Source: JAYOFM01 sp038117225 (lineage in GTDB: Bacteria > Pseudomonadota > Alphaproteobacteria > Rhodospirillales > Casp-alpha2). From it: 30,806 nucleotides of DNA. The notes beneath the pieces were generated by a model. The model did no database searches and had not been told where the DNA came from. It worked only from the letters and a program-made list of their open reading frames with translations. The stretch spans positions 1 through 30,806 of the forward strand of contig JAYOFM010000033.1 in the NCBI GenBank assembly GCA_038117225.1. The letters are read 5' to 3'. Position numbers and translations under genes: made by a program. This document shows, piece after piece, positions 8,271 through 16,100 of this stretch (positions are counted from its first letter, which is position 1; the number at the start of each line of letters is the position of its first letter).

Positions 8271-8794
8271 TCAATCACCACGTTTTCATTTGTGTAGATA
8301 CAAATTCCCGCCGCCACGGACATGGCCCGCCGGGCGATTGCCTCGGCGTCCAGGGATTCCTGATCAATCAGCGCCCGCGCCGCGGCAAGCGCGTAGTTCC
8401 CGCCCGACCCAATGCCGATCAGACCGTCCTCCGGCTCCAAGACATCACCGGTACCGGTGAGGACGAGCGATACATTCTTGTCGGCGACGGCCATCATGGC
8501 CTCCAGCCGGCGCAGGTAACGGTCGGTGCGCCAGTCCTTGGCCATTTCCACCGCCGCCCGCGTAAGCTGCTTGGGGTATTGTTCAAGCTTTGCTTCCAAA
8601 CGCTCGAACAGGGTGAACGCATCGGCGGTGGCGCCGGCGAACCCGGCAATGACGCTGCCGTCCGCTAGCGTGCGCACCTTCAGCGCATTGGCCTTGATAA
8701 CCGTATCGCCGAGGCTGACCTGGCCGTCGCCGGCGATTACCACGCTGCCGTTCTTTCGTACCGACAGTATGGTCGTGCCGCGCCATTGCTGCAT
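8261..8794 (-). CDS. hslV: HslV, peptidase subunit of the HslVU protease
   Basis: HslV is a proteasome beta-type N-terminal threonine peptidase forming two hexameric rings. I place the start at ATG 8792-8794, giving 177 residues beginning MQQWRGTTILSVRKNGSVV. Removal of MQQWRG would expose the catalytic Thr. Further family signatures are VIAGDGQVSLGDTVIKANA, GFAGATADAFTLFERLEAKL and GIGSGGNYALAAARAL. A strong AGGAGG Shine-Dalgarno (complement of 8806-8811), 11 nt from the ATG, decides this start; the open frame continues upstream through non-conserved sequence to 9022. It lies upstream of hslU, divergent from hisB, with a sigma-32-like promoter in the shared gap. Confidence 0.97.
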   Translation of the reverse strand: MQQWRGTTILSVRKNGSVVIAGDGQVSLGDTVIKANALKVRTLADGSVIAGFAGATADAFTLFERLEAKLEQYPKQLTRAAVEMAKDWRTDRYLRRLEAMMAVADKNVSLVLTGTGDVLEPEDGLIGIGSGGNYALAAARALIDQESLDAEAIARRAMSVAAGICIYTNENVVIECL

Positions 8795-8844
8795 GATGGG
8801 GATGTCCTCCTGAAGGCAGGTCGAGGATGACCCGCTCCCTTCCA

Positions 8845-8872
8845 ATATGGAACGCGAGCCGCCGTGGTCAAG
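8845..8872 (-). promoter_or_regulatory. Candidate sigma-32 (RpoH) heat-shock promoter of hslVU
   Basis: On the minus strand, CTTGAC (complement of 8867-8872) and CCATAT (complement of 8845-8850) are separated by 16 nt. This resembles alphaproteobacterial RpoH promoters, with a CTTG -35 core and a C-rich, TAT-containing -10 element. It lies about 50 nt upstream of hslV, a classic heat-shock gene, leaving room for the AGGAGG ribosome binding site. The consensus is recalled from the literature and was not scored here. Confidence 0.6.
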
Positions 8873-8990
8873 TGCAGCCTCCGGTCGTCGCCAAATTCGT
8901 TTCCGGCGTTCGGCGAAACTCTGGCGAATCCAGAACCTTCCTGTTACAAGGTGGCCCGCTTCACAGCCAAGACCACGGGGGCTTATCGCC

Positions 8991-9590
8991 ATGCGCACCG
9001 CCAGCCTTGAGCGCAACACCAAGGAAACGCAAATTCGCGTTACCGTGAACCTCGACGGAACCGGTCAATATTCGGTGTCGACCGGAATCGGATTCCTCGA
9101 TCACATGCTGGAGCAGTTGTCGCGCCATAGCCTCATTGACCTTGAGGTCGAAGCCAAGGGTGACCTGCATATCGATTTCCACCACACGACGGAAGACACC
9201 GGCATTGCCATCGGTGAAGCGGTCGCGGCTGCGCTTGGCGATCGCGCCGGCATCACGCGATATGGCACCGCCCATATTCCGATGGATGAAACCCTGACCC
9301 GCGTGGCGCTGGATCTATCCAACCGCCCCTACCTGATTTGGAAGGTTCGGTTTCCGACGCCCAAGCTCGGCGACATGGATACTGAGTTATTCAAGGAATG
9401 GTTTCAGGCGTTCGCCCAGGCCGCCGGCGCGACCCTGCACGTGGAAAATCTCTACGGCGAGAACAGCCACCATATCGTCGAATCCTGCTTCAAGGGCCTG
9501 GCGCGAGGTTTACGCCAAGCGATCGAGATCGACCCCCGACGCGCCGACGCGGTGCCGTCGACCAAGGGAACATTGGGTGGCTCGCTGTAA
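8991..9590 (+). CDS. hisB: Imidazoleglycerol-phosphate dehydratase (HisB)
   Basis: HisB carries out the sixth step of histidine biosynthesis, dehydrating imidazole glycerol phosphate to imidazole acetol phosphate with a manganese centre. The 199-residue protein begins MRTASLERNTKETQIRV and shows the duplicated metal-binding motifs: GIGFLDHMLEQLSRHS and DLHIDFHHTTEDTGIAIGEA in the first half, ENSHHIVESCFKGLARGLR in the second. It is the single-domain dehydratase form without the phosphatase domain of the E. coli fusion. ATG 8991 is preceded by a GGGGG stretch, a weak RBS. The in-frame upstream extension to 8847 overlaps the hslV promoter region and is not conserved-looking. It is the first gene of the his operon here. 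Confidence 0.96.
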   Translation: MRTASLERNTKETQIRVTVNLDGTGQYSVSTGIGFLDHMLEQLSRHSLIDLEVEAKGDLHIDFHHTTEDTGIAIGEAVAAALGDRAGITRYGTAHIPMDETLTRVALDLSNRPYLIWKVRFPTPKLGDMDTELFKEWFQAFAQAAGATLHVENLYGENSHHIVESCFKGLARGLRQAIEIDPRRADAVPSTKGTLGGSL

Positions 9591-9636
9591 GACAACGATA
9601 TTTAGGTAAGGCGCCAACCGGCCGCCGAAGTCAGCC

Positions 9637-10050
9637 ATGAGCATGCGCATTTACACCGTCCATGTGCGACGTCACGGACTCGACCCGGACCGCGATATCG
9701 TGCTGGTTCGCGAGGGCTTCGCCTGGATGGCCTTCCTGTTGAACGCCGCGTGGGCACTTTGGCATCGTCTGTGGTGGCTGGCCGCCATCCTGATCGTTAT
9801 CGGGGCCGGCATTGGCGGACTTGAAGGGGCGTCGCTGCTACCGCCAAACGCCGGCGCCATCCTCAGCCTGGCGGTTGCCACGTTCGCCGGGCTGTTTGGC
9901 AATGACCTGCGGCGCCGTTCGCTTGCCGATCGCGGCTTCGTTGCCGCCGCCGTGGTGTCCGGGTCTGACACGGAAGCGGCGCTGCGCCGATTCCTCGACG
10001 AGGACCCGGTATTCGCCAGCGACCTCGTCGGGTCGGGCTCACAGGCATGA
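9637..10050 (+). CDS. DUF2628 domain-containing membrane protein
   Basis: The 137-residue protein starts MSMRIYTVHVRRHG and continues REGFAWMAFLLNAAWALWHR, the conserved opening of DUF2628 proteins. Hydrophobic segments at about residues 27-44, 46-64 and 76-92 suggest two or three membrane helices; the tail is polar. Function is unknown. Its place between hisB and hisH, with a 4-nt ATGA overlap into hisH (10047-10050), is a common alphaproteobacterial arrangement (from memory) and implies co-translation with the his genes. It has no residue pattern suggesting a direct enzymatic part in histidine synthesis. Confidence 0.88.
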   Translation: MSMRIYTVHVRRHGLDPDRDIVLVREGFAWMAFLLNAAWALWHRLWWLAAILIVIGAGIGGLEGASLLPPNAGAILSLAVATFAGLFGNDLRRRSLADRGFVAAAVVSGSDTEAALRRFLDEDPVFASDLVGSGSQA

Positions 10051-10688
10051 ACGTCGCCATCATCGATTACGGCAGCGGCAATCTACGGTCCGCCGCCAAA
10101 TCGTTTCAGCGCGCCGCCGAGGAACTCGGGGGAACCGACGTCATCGTCACCGATGATCCGGAACGTGTGCGCAACGCCGACAGGATCGTGCTACCCGGTG
10201 TCGGCGCTTTCGCCGATTGTCGTCAGGGACTTGCCGCCGTCGGAGGCATGGACGAGGCCCTGATCGAAGCGGTTATCACGCGGGGTCGGCCGTTCTTCGG
10301 TATTTGTGTCGGCATGCAGCTGATGGCGACGCGGGGCCTGGAACACGGCGAATCCAAGGGGTTCGGATGGATCCCCGGTGATGTGGTGCGCCTGGATCCC
10401 GATGACGCCGCATTGAAGATACCGCACATGGGCTGGAACACCCTGTCCATCGCCGGCTGGCCACATCCGCTGTTTCGTGATCTCTCGCCGTCGGCCCATG
10501 TTTATTTCGTGCACTCTTATCATCTGGTGCCAAGCGACCCGGCGCATTGCCTCGCGACCACGGAGTACGGCGGCGCGGTGACTGCGGCGGTCGGCCGCGA
10601 CAACATGGTGGGGACGCAGTTCCATCCGGAAAAAAGCCAGCGCACCGGACTGCGGCTGATCACGAATTTCCTCAATTGGTCGCCGTGA
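10047..10688 (+). CDS. hisH: Imidazole glycerol phosphate synthase, glutaminase subunit (HisH)
   Basis: HisH hydrolyses glutamine and channels the ammonia to HisF. The 213-residue class I amidotransferase has the start AIIDYGSGNLRSAAKSFQRA, oxyanion-strand region VLPGVGAFADC, nucleophile Cys in FFGICVGMQLMATRG (about residues 84-98) and the His/Glu of the catalytic triad in GTQFHPEKSQ (about 190-199). These residues are all present, so it should be active. It overlaps the DUF2628 gene by 4 nt and is followed by hisA after 25 nt. HisF, its partner subunit, is two genes downstream. Confidence 0.97.
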   Translation: MNVAIIDYGSGNLRSAAKSFQRAAEELGGTDVIVTDDPERVRNADRIVLPGVGAFADCRQGLAAVGGMDEALIEAVITRGRPFFGICVGMQLMATRGLEHGESKGFGWIPGDVVRLDPDDAALKIPHMGWNTLSIAGWPHPLFRDLSPSAHVYFVHSYHLVPSDPAHCLATTEYGGAVTAAVGRDNMVGTQFHPEKSQRTGLRLITNFLNWSP

Positions 10689-10713
10689 ACCACATGCATA
10701 AGGAAACGCCCGC

Positions 10714-11451
10714 GTGATCTTCTATCCCGCCATCGACTTGAAGGACGGCGATTGCGTGCGTCTGGTGCACGGCGACATGGATCAGGCGACCGTGTTCAAT
10801 CATGATCCCGGCGCGCAGGCCAAGGCCTTCGCCGCGGCCGGCGCAAACTGGCTGCACGTGGTTGATCTTAACGGCGCTTTCGCCGGCCGTTCAGAGAATG
10901 GCGCGGCGGTTCAATCAATTCTCGATGCGGTCGACATCCCGGTGCAGCTCGGCGGCGGCATCCGTGATATGGCCGGTATCGAGGCCTGGCTTGAAAAAGG
11001 CATGGCGCGGGTCATCCTCGGTACCATCGCCGTACGCGATCCCGGTCTGGTGCGCGATGCCTGCCGCCGTTATCCGAACCAGATTGCCCTCGGCATCGAC
11101 GCGCGCGACGGCCGCGTCGCCGTCGAAGGCTGGGCCGAAGTCTCCGACATGGCCGCCGAGGAGCTCGCCCTGCGTTACGAGGATGCCGGCGCCGCCGCAA
11201 TCATCCACACCGACATCGGCCGCGACGGCGCCATGCAGGGACCGAACGTCGATGCGACCCGTAGCCTCGCCGAGCGGGTTTCGACGCCGGTGATCCTGTC
11301 CGGCGGCGTCTCGTCGCTGGATAATTTGATCGAAATTCGAGACACCGCCCACGGCCTTATTGCCGGGGTCATAAGCGGCCGCGCCATTTATGACGGCCGC
11401 ATCGACCTCAAGCGCGCGGTCGCCCTGTTGGCGGAGCCGCCTTCATGTTGA
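10714..11451 (+). CDS. hisA: ProFAR isomerase (HisA)
   Basis: HisA isomerises ProFAR to PRFAR, an Amadori rearrangement, on a (beta-alpha)8 barrel. The 245-residue protein begins at GTG 10714 with MIFYPAIDLKDGDCVRLVHG, containing the catalytic Asp on strand 1. The second catalytic Asp lies in IIHTDIGRDGAMQGPN (about residues 164-179). Phosphate-binding glycines are in VQLGGGIRDM and VILSGGVSSL. The GTG start is supported by an AAGGAAA ribosome binding site about 8 nt upstream. It overlaps hisF by 7 nt (11445-11451), implying coupled translation. Confidence 0.97.
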   Translation: MIFYPAIDLKDGDCVRLVHGDMDQATVFNHDPGAQAKAFAAAGANWLHVVDLNGAFAGRSENGAAVQSILDAVDIPVQLGGGIRDMAGIEAWLEKGMARVILGTIAVRDPGLVRDACRRYPNQIALGIDARDGRVAVEGWAEVSDMAAEELALRYEDAGAAAIIHTDIGRDGAMQGPNVDATRSLAERVSTPVILSGGVSSLDNLIEIRDTAHGLIAGVISGRAIYDGRIDLKRAVALLAEPPSC

Positions 11452-12206
11452 AGACTCGGGTCATTCCGTGTTTGGACGTGGACGCCGGCCGCGTGGTCAA
11501 GGGTGTCAACTTCGTCGACCTGGTCGATGCCGGCGATCCAGTTGAACAAGCCAAAATCTACGATGCCGCCGGCGCCGACGAGCTTTGTTTCCTGGATATC
11601 ACCGCTAGCCACGAAGACCGCGACACCATCATCGACGTGGTGCGTCGCACCGCCGAGCAATGTTTCATGCCGCTAACCGTCGGCGGTGGCGTGCGAGCGG
11701 CCGCCGATGTCCGGCGCTTGTTGCTCGCCGGTGCCGACAAGGTGTCGTTCAATACCGCCGCCGTGCAGAACCCCGAGGTCATCCGCGAGGCGGCGGAAAA
11801 ATTCGGCAGCCAGTGCATCGTTGTCGCCATCGACGCCAAACAGGTCGAGGGTGGGGGTTTCGAAGTCTTTACGCATGGCGGGCGCAAGGCTGTCGGCCTC
11901 GACGCGGTTGAGTGGGCACGGAAAGTGGTCTCACTCGGTGCCGGCGAGATCCTGTTGACCTCCATGGACCGGGACGGCACCAAGGCCGGGTTCAATATTC
12001 CGCTGACCCGAGCGGTCGCCGATGCCGTACCCGTCCCGGTGATTGCATCCGGTGGCGTCGGTACCCTCGACCACATGGTCGAGGGCGTCATAGAGGGCCA
12101 CGCATCGGCGGTGTTGGCGGCCTCGATTTTTCACTTCGGCACCTTTACCATTGCCGAAACCAAAGCCCATATGCGCAAGGCCGGCGTCGCCGTCAGAGAG
12201 GATTGA
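11445..12206 (+). CDS. hisF: Imidazole glycerol phosphate synthase, cyclase subunit (HisF)
   Basis: HisF uses ammonia from HisH to convert PRFAR to imidazole glycerol phosphate and AICAR. The 253-residue barrel starts MLKTRVIPCLDVDAGRVVKG, with the catalytic Asp in CLDVD. The second catalytic Asp is in LLTSMDRDGTKAGFNIPLT (about residues 171-189). Other signatures are ITASHEDRDT, PLTVGGGVRA and VIASGGVGTLDHM. Length and both acidic residues are as expected. The start overlaps the end of hisA by 7 nt and hisE follows after 7 nt. Confidence 0.97.
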   Translation: MLKTRVIPCLDVDAGRVVKGVNFVDLVDAGDPVEQAKIYDAAGADELCFLDITASHEDRDTIIDVVRRTAEQCFMPLTVGGGVRAAADVRRLLLAGADKVSFNTAAVQNPEVIREAAEKFGSQCIVVAIDAKQVEGGGFEVFTHGGRKAVGLDAVEWARKVVSLGAGEILLTSMDRDGTKAGFNIPLTRAVADAVPVPVIASGGVGTLDHMVEGVIEGHASAVLAASIFHFGTFTIAETKAHMRKAGVAVRED

Positions 12207-12213
12207 CCGCCTC

Positions 12214-12549
12214 ATGTCAAACCCACCCGCCACCGCGAATATCCTGGAAGAGTTGTTTCGTGTCATCGCCTCGCGGCGCGATGCCAGCCCCGAATCGTCA
12301 TACACCGCAAAATTGTTGCACGACGGACGTGCCCAGATCGTCCGCAAGGTCGGCGAGGAAGCAGTCGAACTGACGGTAGCGGCGCTCGCTGAAACCGACG
12401 ACCGCATTGCCTCCGAGAGCGCCGATTTACTTTATCATCTGCTGGTTCTCTGGGCCGATGCCGGGCTCACCCCGGAAGATATCTGGCGCGAACTGGCATG
12501 CCGCCAAGGCACCTCCGGCCTTGATGAAAAAGCCGGCCGGCCGGATTAA
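12214..12549 (+). CDS. hisE: Phosphoribosyl-ATP pyrophosphohydrolase (HisE)
   Basis: HisE hydrolyses phosphoribosyl-ATP to phosphoribosyl-AMP, the second step of histidine synthesis. The 111-residue helical protein has the MazG-like motif KLLHDGRAQIVRKVGEEAVE (about residues 31-50), which supplies the metal-binding Glu residues, and SESADLLYHLLVLWADAG (about 69-86). I use ATG 12214; an earlier in-frame ATG at 12151 lies inside hisF. It is a stand-alone HisE, not fused to HisI. It is the last his gene of this operon; hisI, hisG and hisD are not in the window. Confidence 0.96.
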   Translation: MSNPPATANILEELFRVIASRRDASPESSYTAKLLHDGRAQIVRKVGEEAVELTVAALAETDDRIASESADLLYHLLVLWADAGLTPEDIWRELACRQGTSGLDEKAGRPD

Positions 12550-12567
12550 ATTGAGAGGAAAATTTGC

Positions 12568-12936
12568 GTGGCTTACGACGACAGCAACATTTTCGCCAAG
12601 ATTCTGCGCGGCGAAATCCCGTCCGACACAGTTTATGAAGACAATTGGGCGCTCGCCTTCAAGGACATCAGCCCGCGCGCTCCCGTCCATGTCCTGGTTA
12701 TCCCCAAGGGCGCCTACGAAAACATGGAAGCCTTCACCCGTGACGCCAGCGATGCGGAAATCGCGGGTTTTTTCCGCGCCATAACTAAGGTCGCCGAGTT
12801 GACCGAAGTGACGACAGGGGGATATCGATTAATCGCAAATAATGGCGCCGATGGAAACCAGGAAGTGCCCCACCTACATTATCATGTGCTCGGCGGTCGT
12901 AACCTTGGCAGCATGTTGAAACGCTTCGACGATTGA
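12568..12936 (+). CDS. HIT family nucleotide hydrolase (HinT-like)
   Basis: The 122-residue protein has the histidine-triad signature near its C-terminus, EVPHLHYHVLGGR (about residues 101-113), in which the last motif His is the nucleophile. It also has the N-terminal NIFAKILRGEIPSDTVYED typical of HinT. HinT enzymes hydrolyse purine nucleoside phosphoramidates in the cytosol. The start is GTG 12568, supported by the GAGAGGAAAA ribosome binding site. It follows hisE by 18 nt, so it is likely the distal gene of the his operon. No terminator hairpin was found in the 119 nt or so that follow. Confidence 0.94.
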   Translation: MAYDDSNIFAKILRGEIPSDTVYEDNWALAFKDISPRAPVHVLVIPKGAYENMEAFTRDASDAEIAGFFRAITKVAELTEVTTGGYRLIANNGADGNQEVPHLHYHVLGGRNLGSMLKRFDD

Positions 12937-13027
12937 TCTTAATGGCGCGCCGATTCGCACAATTTCTATTACCCCGCCGCTGAACGGAATAACAACGTCA
13001 TTCGAATAGTCTTTGATTAACAAGGCG

Positions 13028-13057
13028 TTGCGCATCAATTGCCGGCATCATTGTAAT
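13028..13057 (+). promoter_or_regulatory. Candidate promoter of the RTX/FecR gene
   Basis: TTGCGC at 13028-13033 and TGTAAT at 13052-13057 are separated by 18 nt, a plausible sigma-70 type pair. A start about 7 nt beyond the -10 would be near 13064, downstream of the ATG at 13056. This favours translation from ATG 13116. The -10 lies within the palindrome at 13042-13065, the classical position for a repressor site. Confidence 0.35.
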
Positions 13058-13065
13058 GATACCGG
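13042..13065. promoter_or_regulatory. Near-perfect 24-bp palindrome, operator-like
   Basis: The sequence is CCGG, one base, ATCATT, a GT centre, AATGAT, one base, CCGG. The 4-bp and 6-bp arms pair perfectly on each side; the only arm mismatch is the single base between them (C against A). It is centred about 62 nt upstream of ATG 13116 and covers the candidate -10 element. Size and symmetry fit the binding site of a dimeric regulator. I do not recognise the family, and it is not a CIRCE or Fur box (the half-sites face the opposite way to a Fur box). Confidence 0.55.
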
Positions 13066-13115
13066 ACCAATCGAGTAGACTCAGGCTTCCCGACTATAAA
13101 ACTGCCGGAAGCTCC

Positions 13116-16100
13116 ATGGCGATACCATCCGATTTTCAGGACCGCTCGCTATCCGACGGCGGTCGCGCGGAAACCGCCCTCAAGATCGATGCCGGCGGCA
13201 CGGTGACGGTGCCATTTGGTGGTGATCTCGCCGGCGCATCGTTCCAGCGCGAAGGGGGCGACCTGCTGATCGTCACTGGTGACGGGCACGTCGCGCGCGT
13301 GGCCGGTTATTTCGATACCGCAACGCCGCCCGACGTAGTGACCGTCACCGGCGCGCAGATCGGCCCCGACGTGATTTCGACGATTTCGACGCCGGACCCG
13401 GAAATCAGCGCGCTGACATCCCTGCACGCGGCGATCGGCCAGGTCGCCAACGTGGACGGCGAGGCCGCCGTTCAACACGCCGATGGCGTGCGTGAACTCA
13501 TCAAGCCCGGCATGCTTCTGCATCGGGGCGATATCATCGAGACGGTCGGCGGCTCGTCCGTCGGGCTGACCTTTCCCGACGGCTCCTCGTTCTCCCTCGC
13601 CGACAATGGCCGGCTGACATTGCATGACTATATTTTTCACCATGGCGCGACACAGGCCACGGCGTCGTTCTTCGTGCATCGCGGCACGTTCTTCTTTTCC
13701 GGCGGAGAAATCGCGACGTTCGGCAGCGAGGCCTTCCTGATCAAGACGCCCATGGCCACATTGGTGGTGCAGGGCGCGGCGGGCGGCGGTCGCGTGGAAG
13801 CGGACGGCGGCACCATGGCGACGTTGATCGACCGGGCCGGCGGCCCCGATGGCGCGGTGCTGGTGCGCACCCATGGCGGCGATGTCCTGTTGGATCGACC
13901 GTTTTCCGCTGTCACCGCCGATGATTTCCTGCTGCCGCCCAGCGTACCGTTCCGCCTCGGTGCGCGCGATGTGGCCGAATTCTTTGCACCGGCATTGGAA
14001 GCGTTGCCCGGCGCCCGCCACCTGATGCCGGACGCGTTGCAAGCCCGTCTCAGCGCCGTTGATCGTGATGCACAACCGAACTCGGCCGATGCCGAAGATG
14101 CCGAAATCCAATTCCGTGATGCCGCGAGGGACTCGAGCGAGGCCGAGCAGGCCCGCGCGGTCGCCGAGCGGGCACTTGCCGATGCCACGGCCGCCGAGCA
14201 GGCAGCGCAAGCGGCAGCCGATGATGCAAAGCGCGCGGCGATCGACGCCATGGCCGAGGTCGCCTCCGCCCGTGAACAGGCGCGTCAGATCCTGGAGCAT
14301 GGTGAAGCGCTGGAGCAGGCGTTCGAAACCTCGCTCAGTGAAAAGCAGCTGGCCGAACTTCGCGAGGCCGAGGCGGCACGCGCCGTCGCCGATTCCGACG
14401 TTGCCGAATCCGCCATTGCGGAAAAACTGGCGGCGGCGGAAGAAGCCGCCCGTGCGGCCATCGCCGCCGCGCAGGCGGCCAAGGATGAAGCCTTGGCGGT
14501 CCTGGCCGAGGCCGCGGAGCGGGACCGCGCCTTTGAGGACGCCGTCTTCGAGGCGCATCAGGCGCGTGCCCGCGAACAGGAAACGGCGGAAGCCATCGCC
14601 CAGGTCGACGATCTTGGCCGCGAGCTGTCGCAAACCCTCGCCGAAGCCGAAGAGCGCGCGGAAACGGCACTGCTGGAAGTCGCCGCGGCGGAGCGGGTAT
14701 CACTGGAAACGGCGACAGCCGCCGAGGTGATCGAGGAAGTCGCGGATGTTGAGGCCGCCATCGCCGACGACGCCCGGCAATCGTTGCTGGACGCCACGGA
14801 AGCGGTGGTCGCCAAGGCGGGGCCTTGGCAAACCACGACGGTGGCCTCGCTTGACATCGCCAGCCGCGCCCTTGCCGCCGGCGAGGCGGCGGCGCGCCAG
14901 GCGTTTAACACCGCGATTGCCGAAGGCGCCAGCCCCGAACAGGCACTGGAAGCGGCGATCCTGGCCGCCGACACGGCCGGCGGCCCGGCCAGCGTTGAGG
15001 TTGCCCTGAGCCAGGGGCCGGAAGGCCTCGGCGATCCGGGGGAAGGCGATGGCGGCGATCAAGCCTCGGACGATGTCATCTTCAGCGGCGGGTTCGGCGG
15101 CGGGCCCGGCGATGGCGGGTCGGACGTACTGATCGGCGGCGCCGGTGACGGTGTCGGCGCGGGTGGGTTCGGCACGCTCGATGGTGCGTTCTCCTTCGGC
15201 TTTGGTTTTGAGCCGACGACGGTGCGAACGACTCTGACCGGCGGCGGCGACGATGACCGGGACGACCCGACGATCACCGTTACCAGCGACAGCACCGGGG
15301 CGGTTTCCGCGACGACGGCCACGGCCGTGGTCGAGGCGCCGACGACGGCCAGTAGTGAGAAGACATTCATTGGAGCCGCGGGCGCCGATTTTCTCGTCGG
15401 AGATAATGGCGCCTCGATCATCGCCGGCAAGGAAGACGGCGATTTTATCTATGGCGACACGCCGACCAACCTGCTCGTTGGCACCCACTCGGTGGCCAAC
15501 CCGCTGACCAATCCCACGTTCTCTTCTGGCGGCGACGACACTATCTCAGGCGGCGCCGGCGCGGATACGATCTGGGGCGGCGTCGGCAATGACCGCATTC
15601 ACGGCGATGTACCGGAATCCACCTCGCATCTTTCCGGCGTTTTCAGCTTCCCCCTCGGCCTTGACGCCTCGGGCGCCGATGTAATCGACGGCGGCGCCGG
15701 CGACGACACGCTGGAAGGCGGCGGCGGCAACGACTCCCTTACCGGCGGCGCCGGTAGTGATCTGCTCGAGGGCGGCGCCGACGATGACCGCTTTCTCATG
15801 GGCGATGATGACGGCGCCGCCGACACTGTGCGCGGCGGCACGCAAAGCGCCGATGCCGGCACCGACACGGTTGACTACTCCGGCGCCGGTGCCGCCGTCA
15901 CTATTGATCTCGATGCCGGCACTGCGACCGGGACGACCACGGGTAGCGACAGCCTGTCTGGTATCGAAAACGCCGTCGGCACGGATCACGACGACACCCT
16001 GTCCGGCACCGCGACCGCTAACCAGCTGGAAGGCGGCAGCGGCGCCGATAACATCTTCGGTTTCGCCGGCGACGACATTCTGTTTGGTGGCCAGGGCAAC

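Noticed and set aside
8847..8990. Upstream extension of hisB to 8847
   Set aside because: It would run through the hslVU promoter, and the 48 additional residues are not HisB-like; MRTASLERNTKET is the family start.
13056..13115. ATG 13056 as the start of the RTX/FecR protein
   Set aside because: It lies within the palindrome and candidate -10 element, and the added 20 residues show no signal; ATG 13116 has a GGAAG sequence just upstream. Not fully excluded.
13149..14633. 494-codon open frame on the minus strand opposite the RTX/FecR gene
   Set aside because: It is the mirror of a GC-rich Ala/Glu/Asp reading frame; its translation shows no recognisable domain, while the plus strand has clear FecR-like and coiled-coil sequence.
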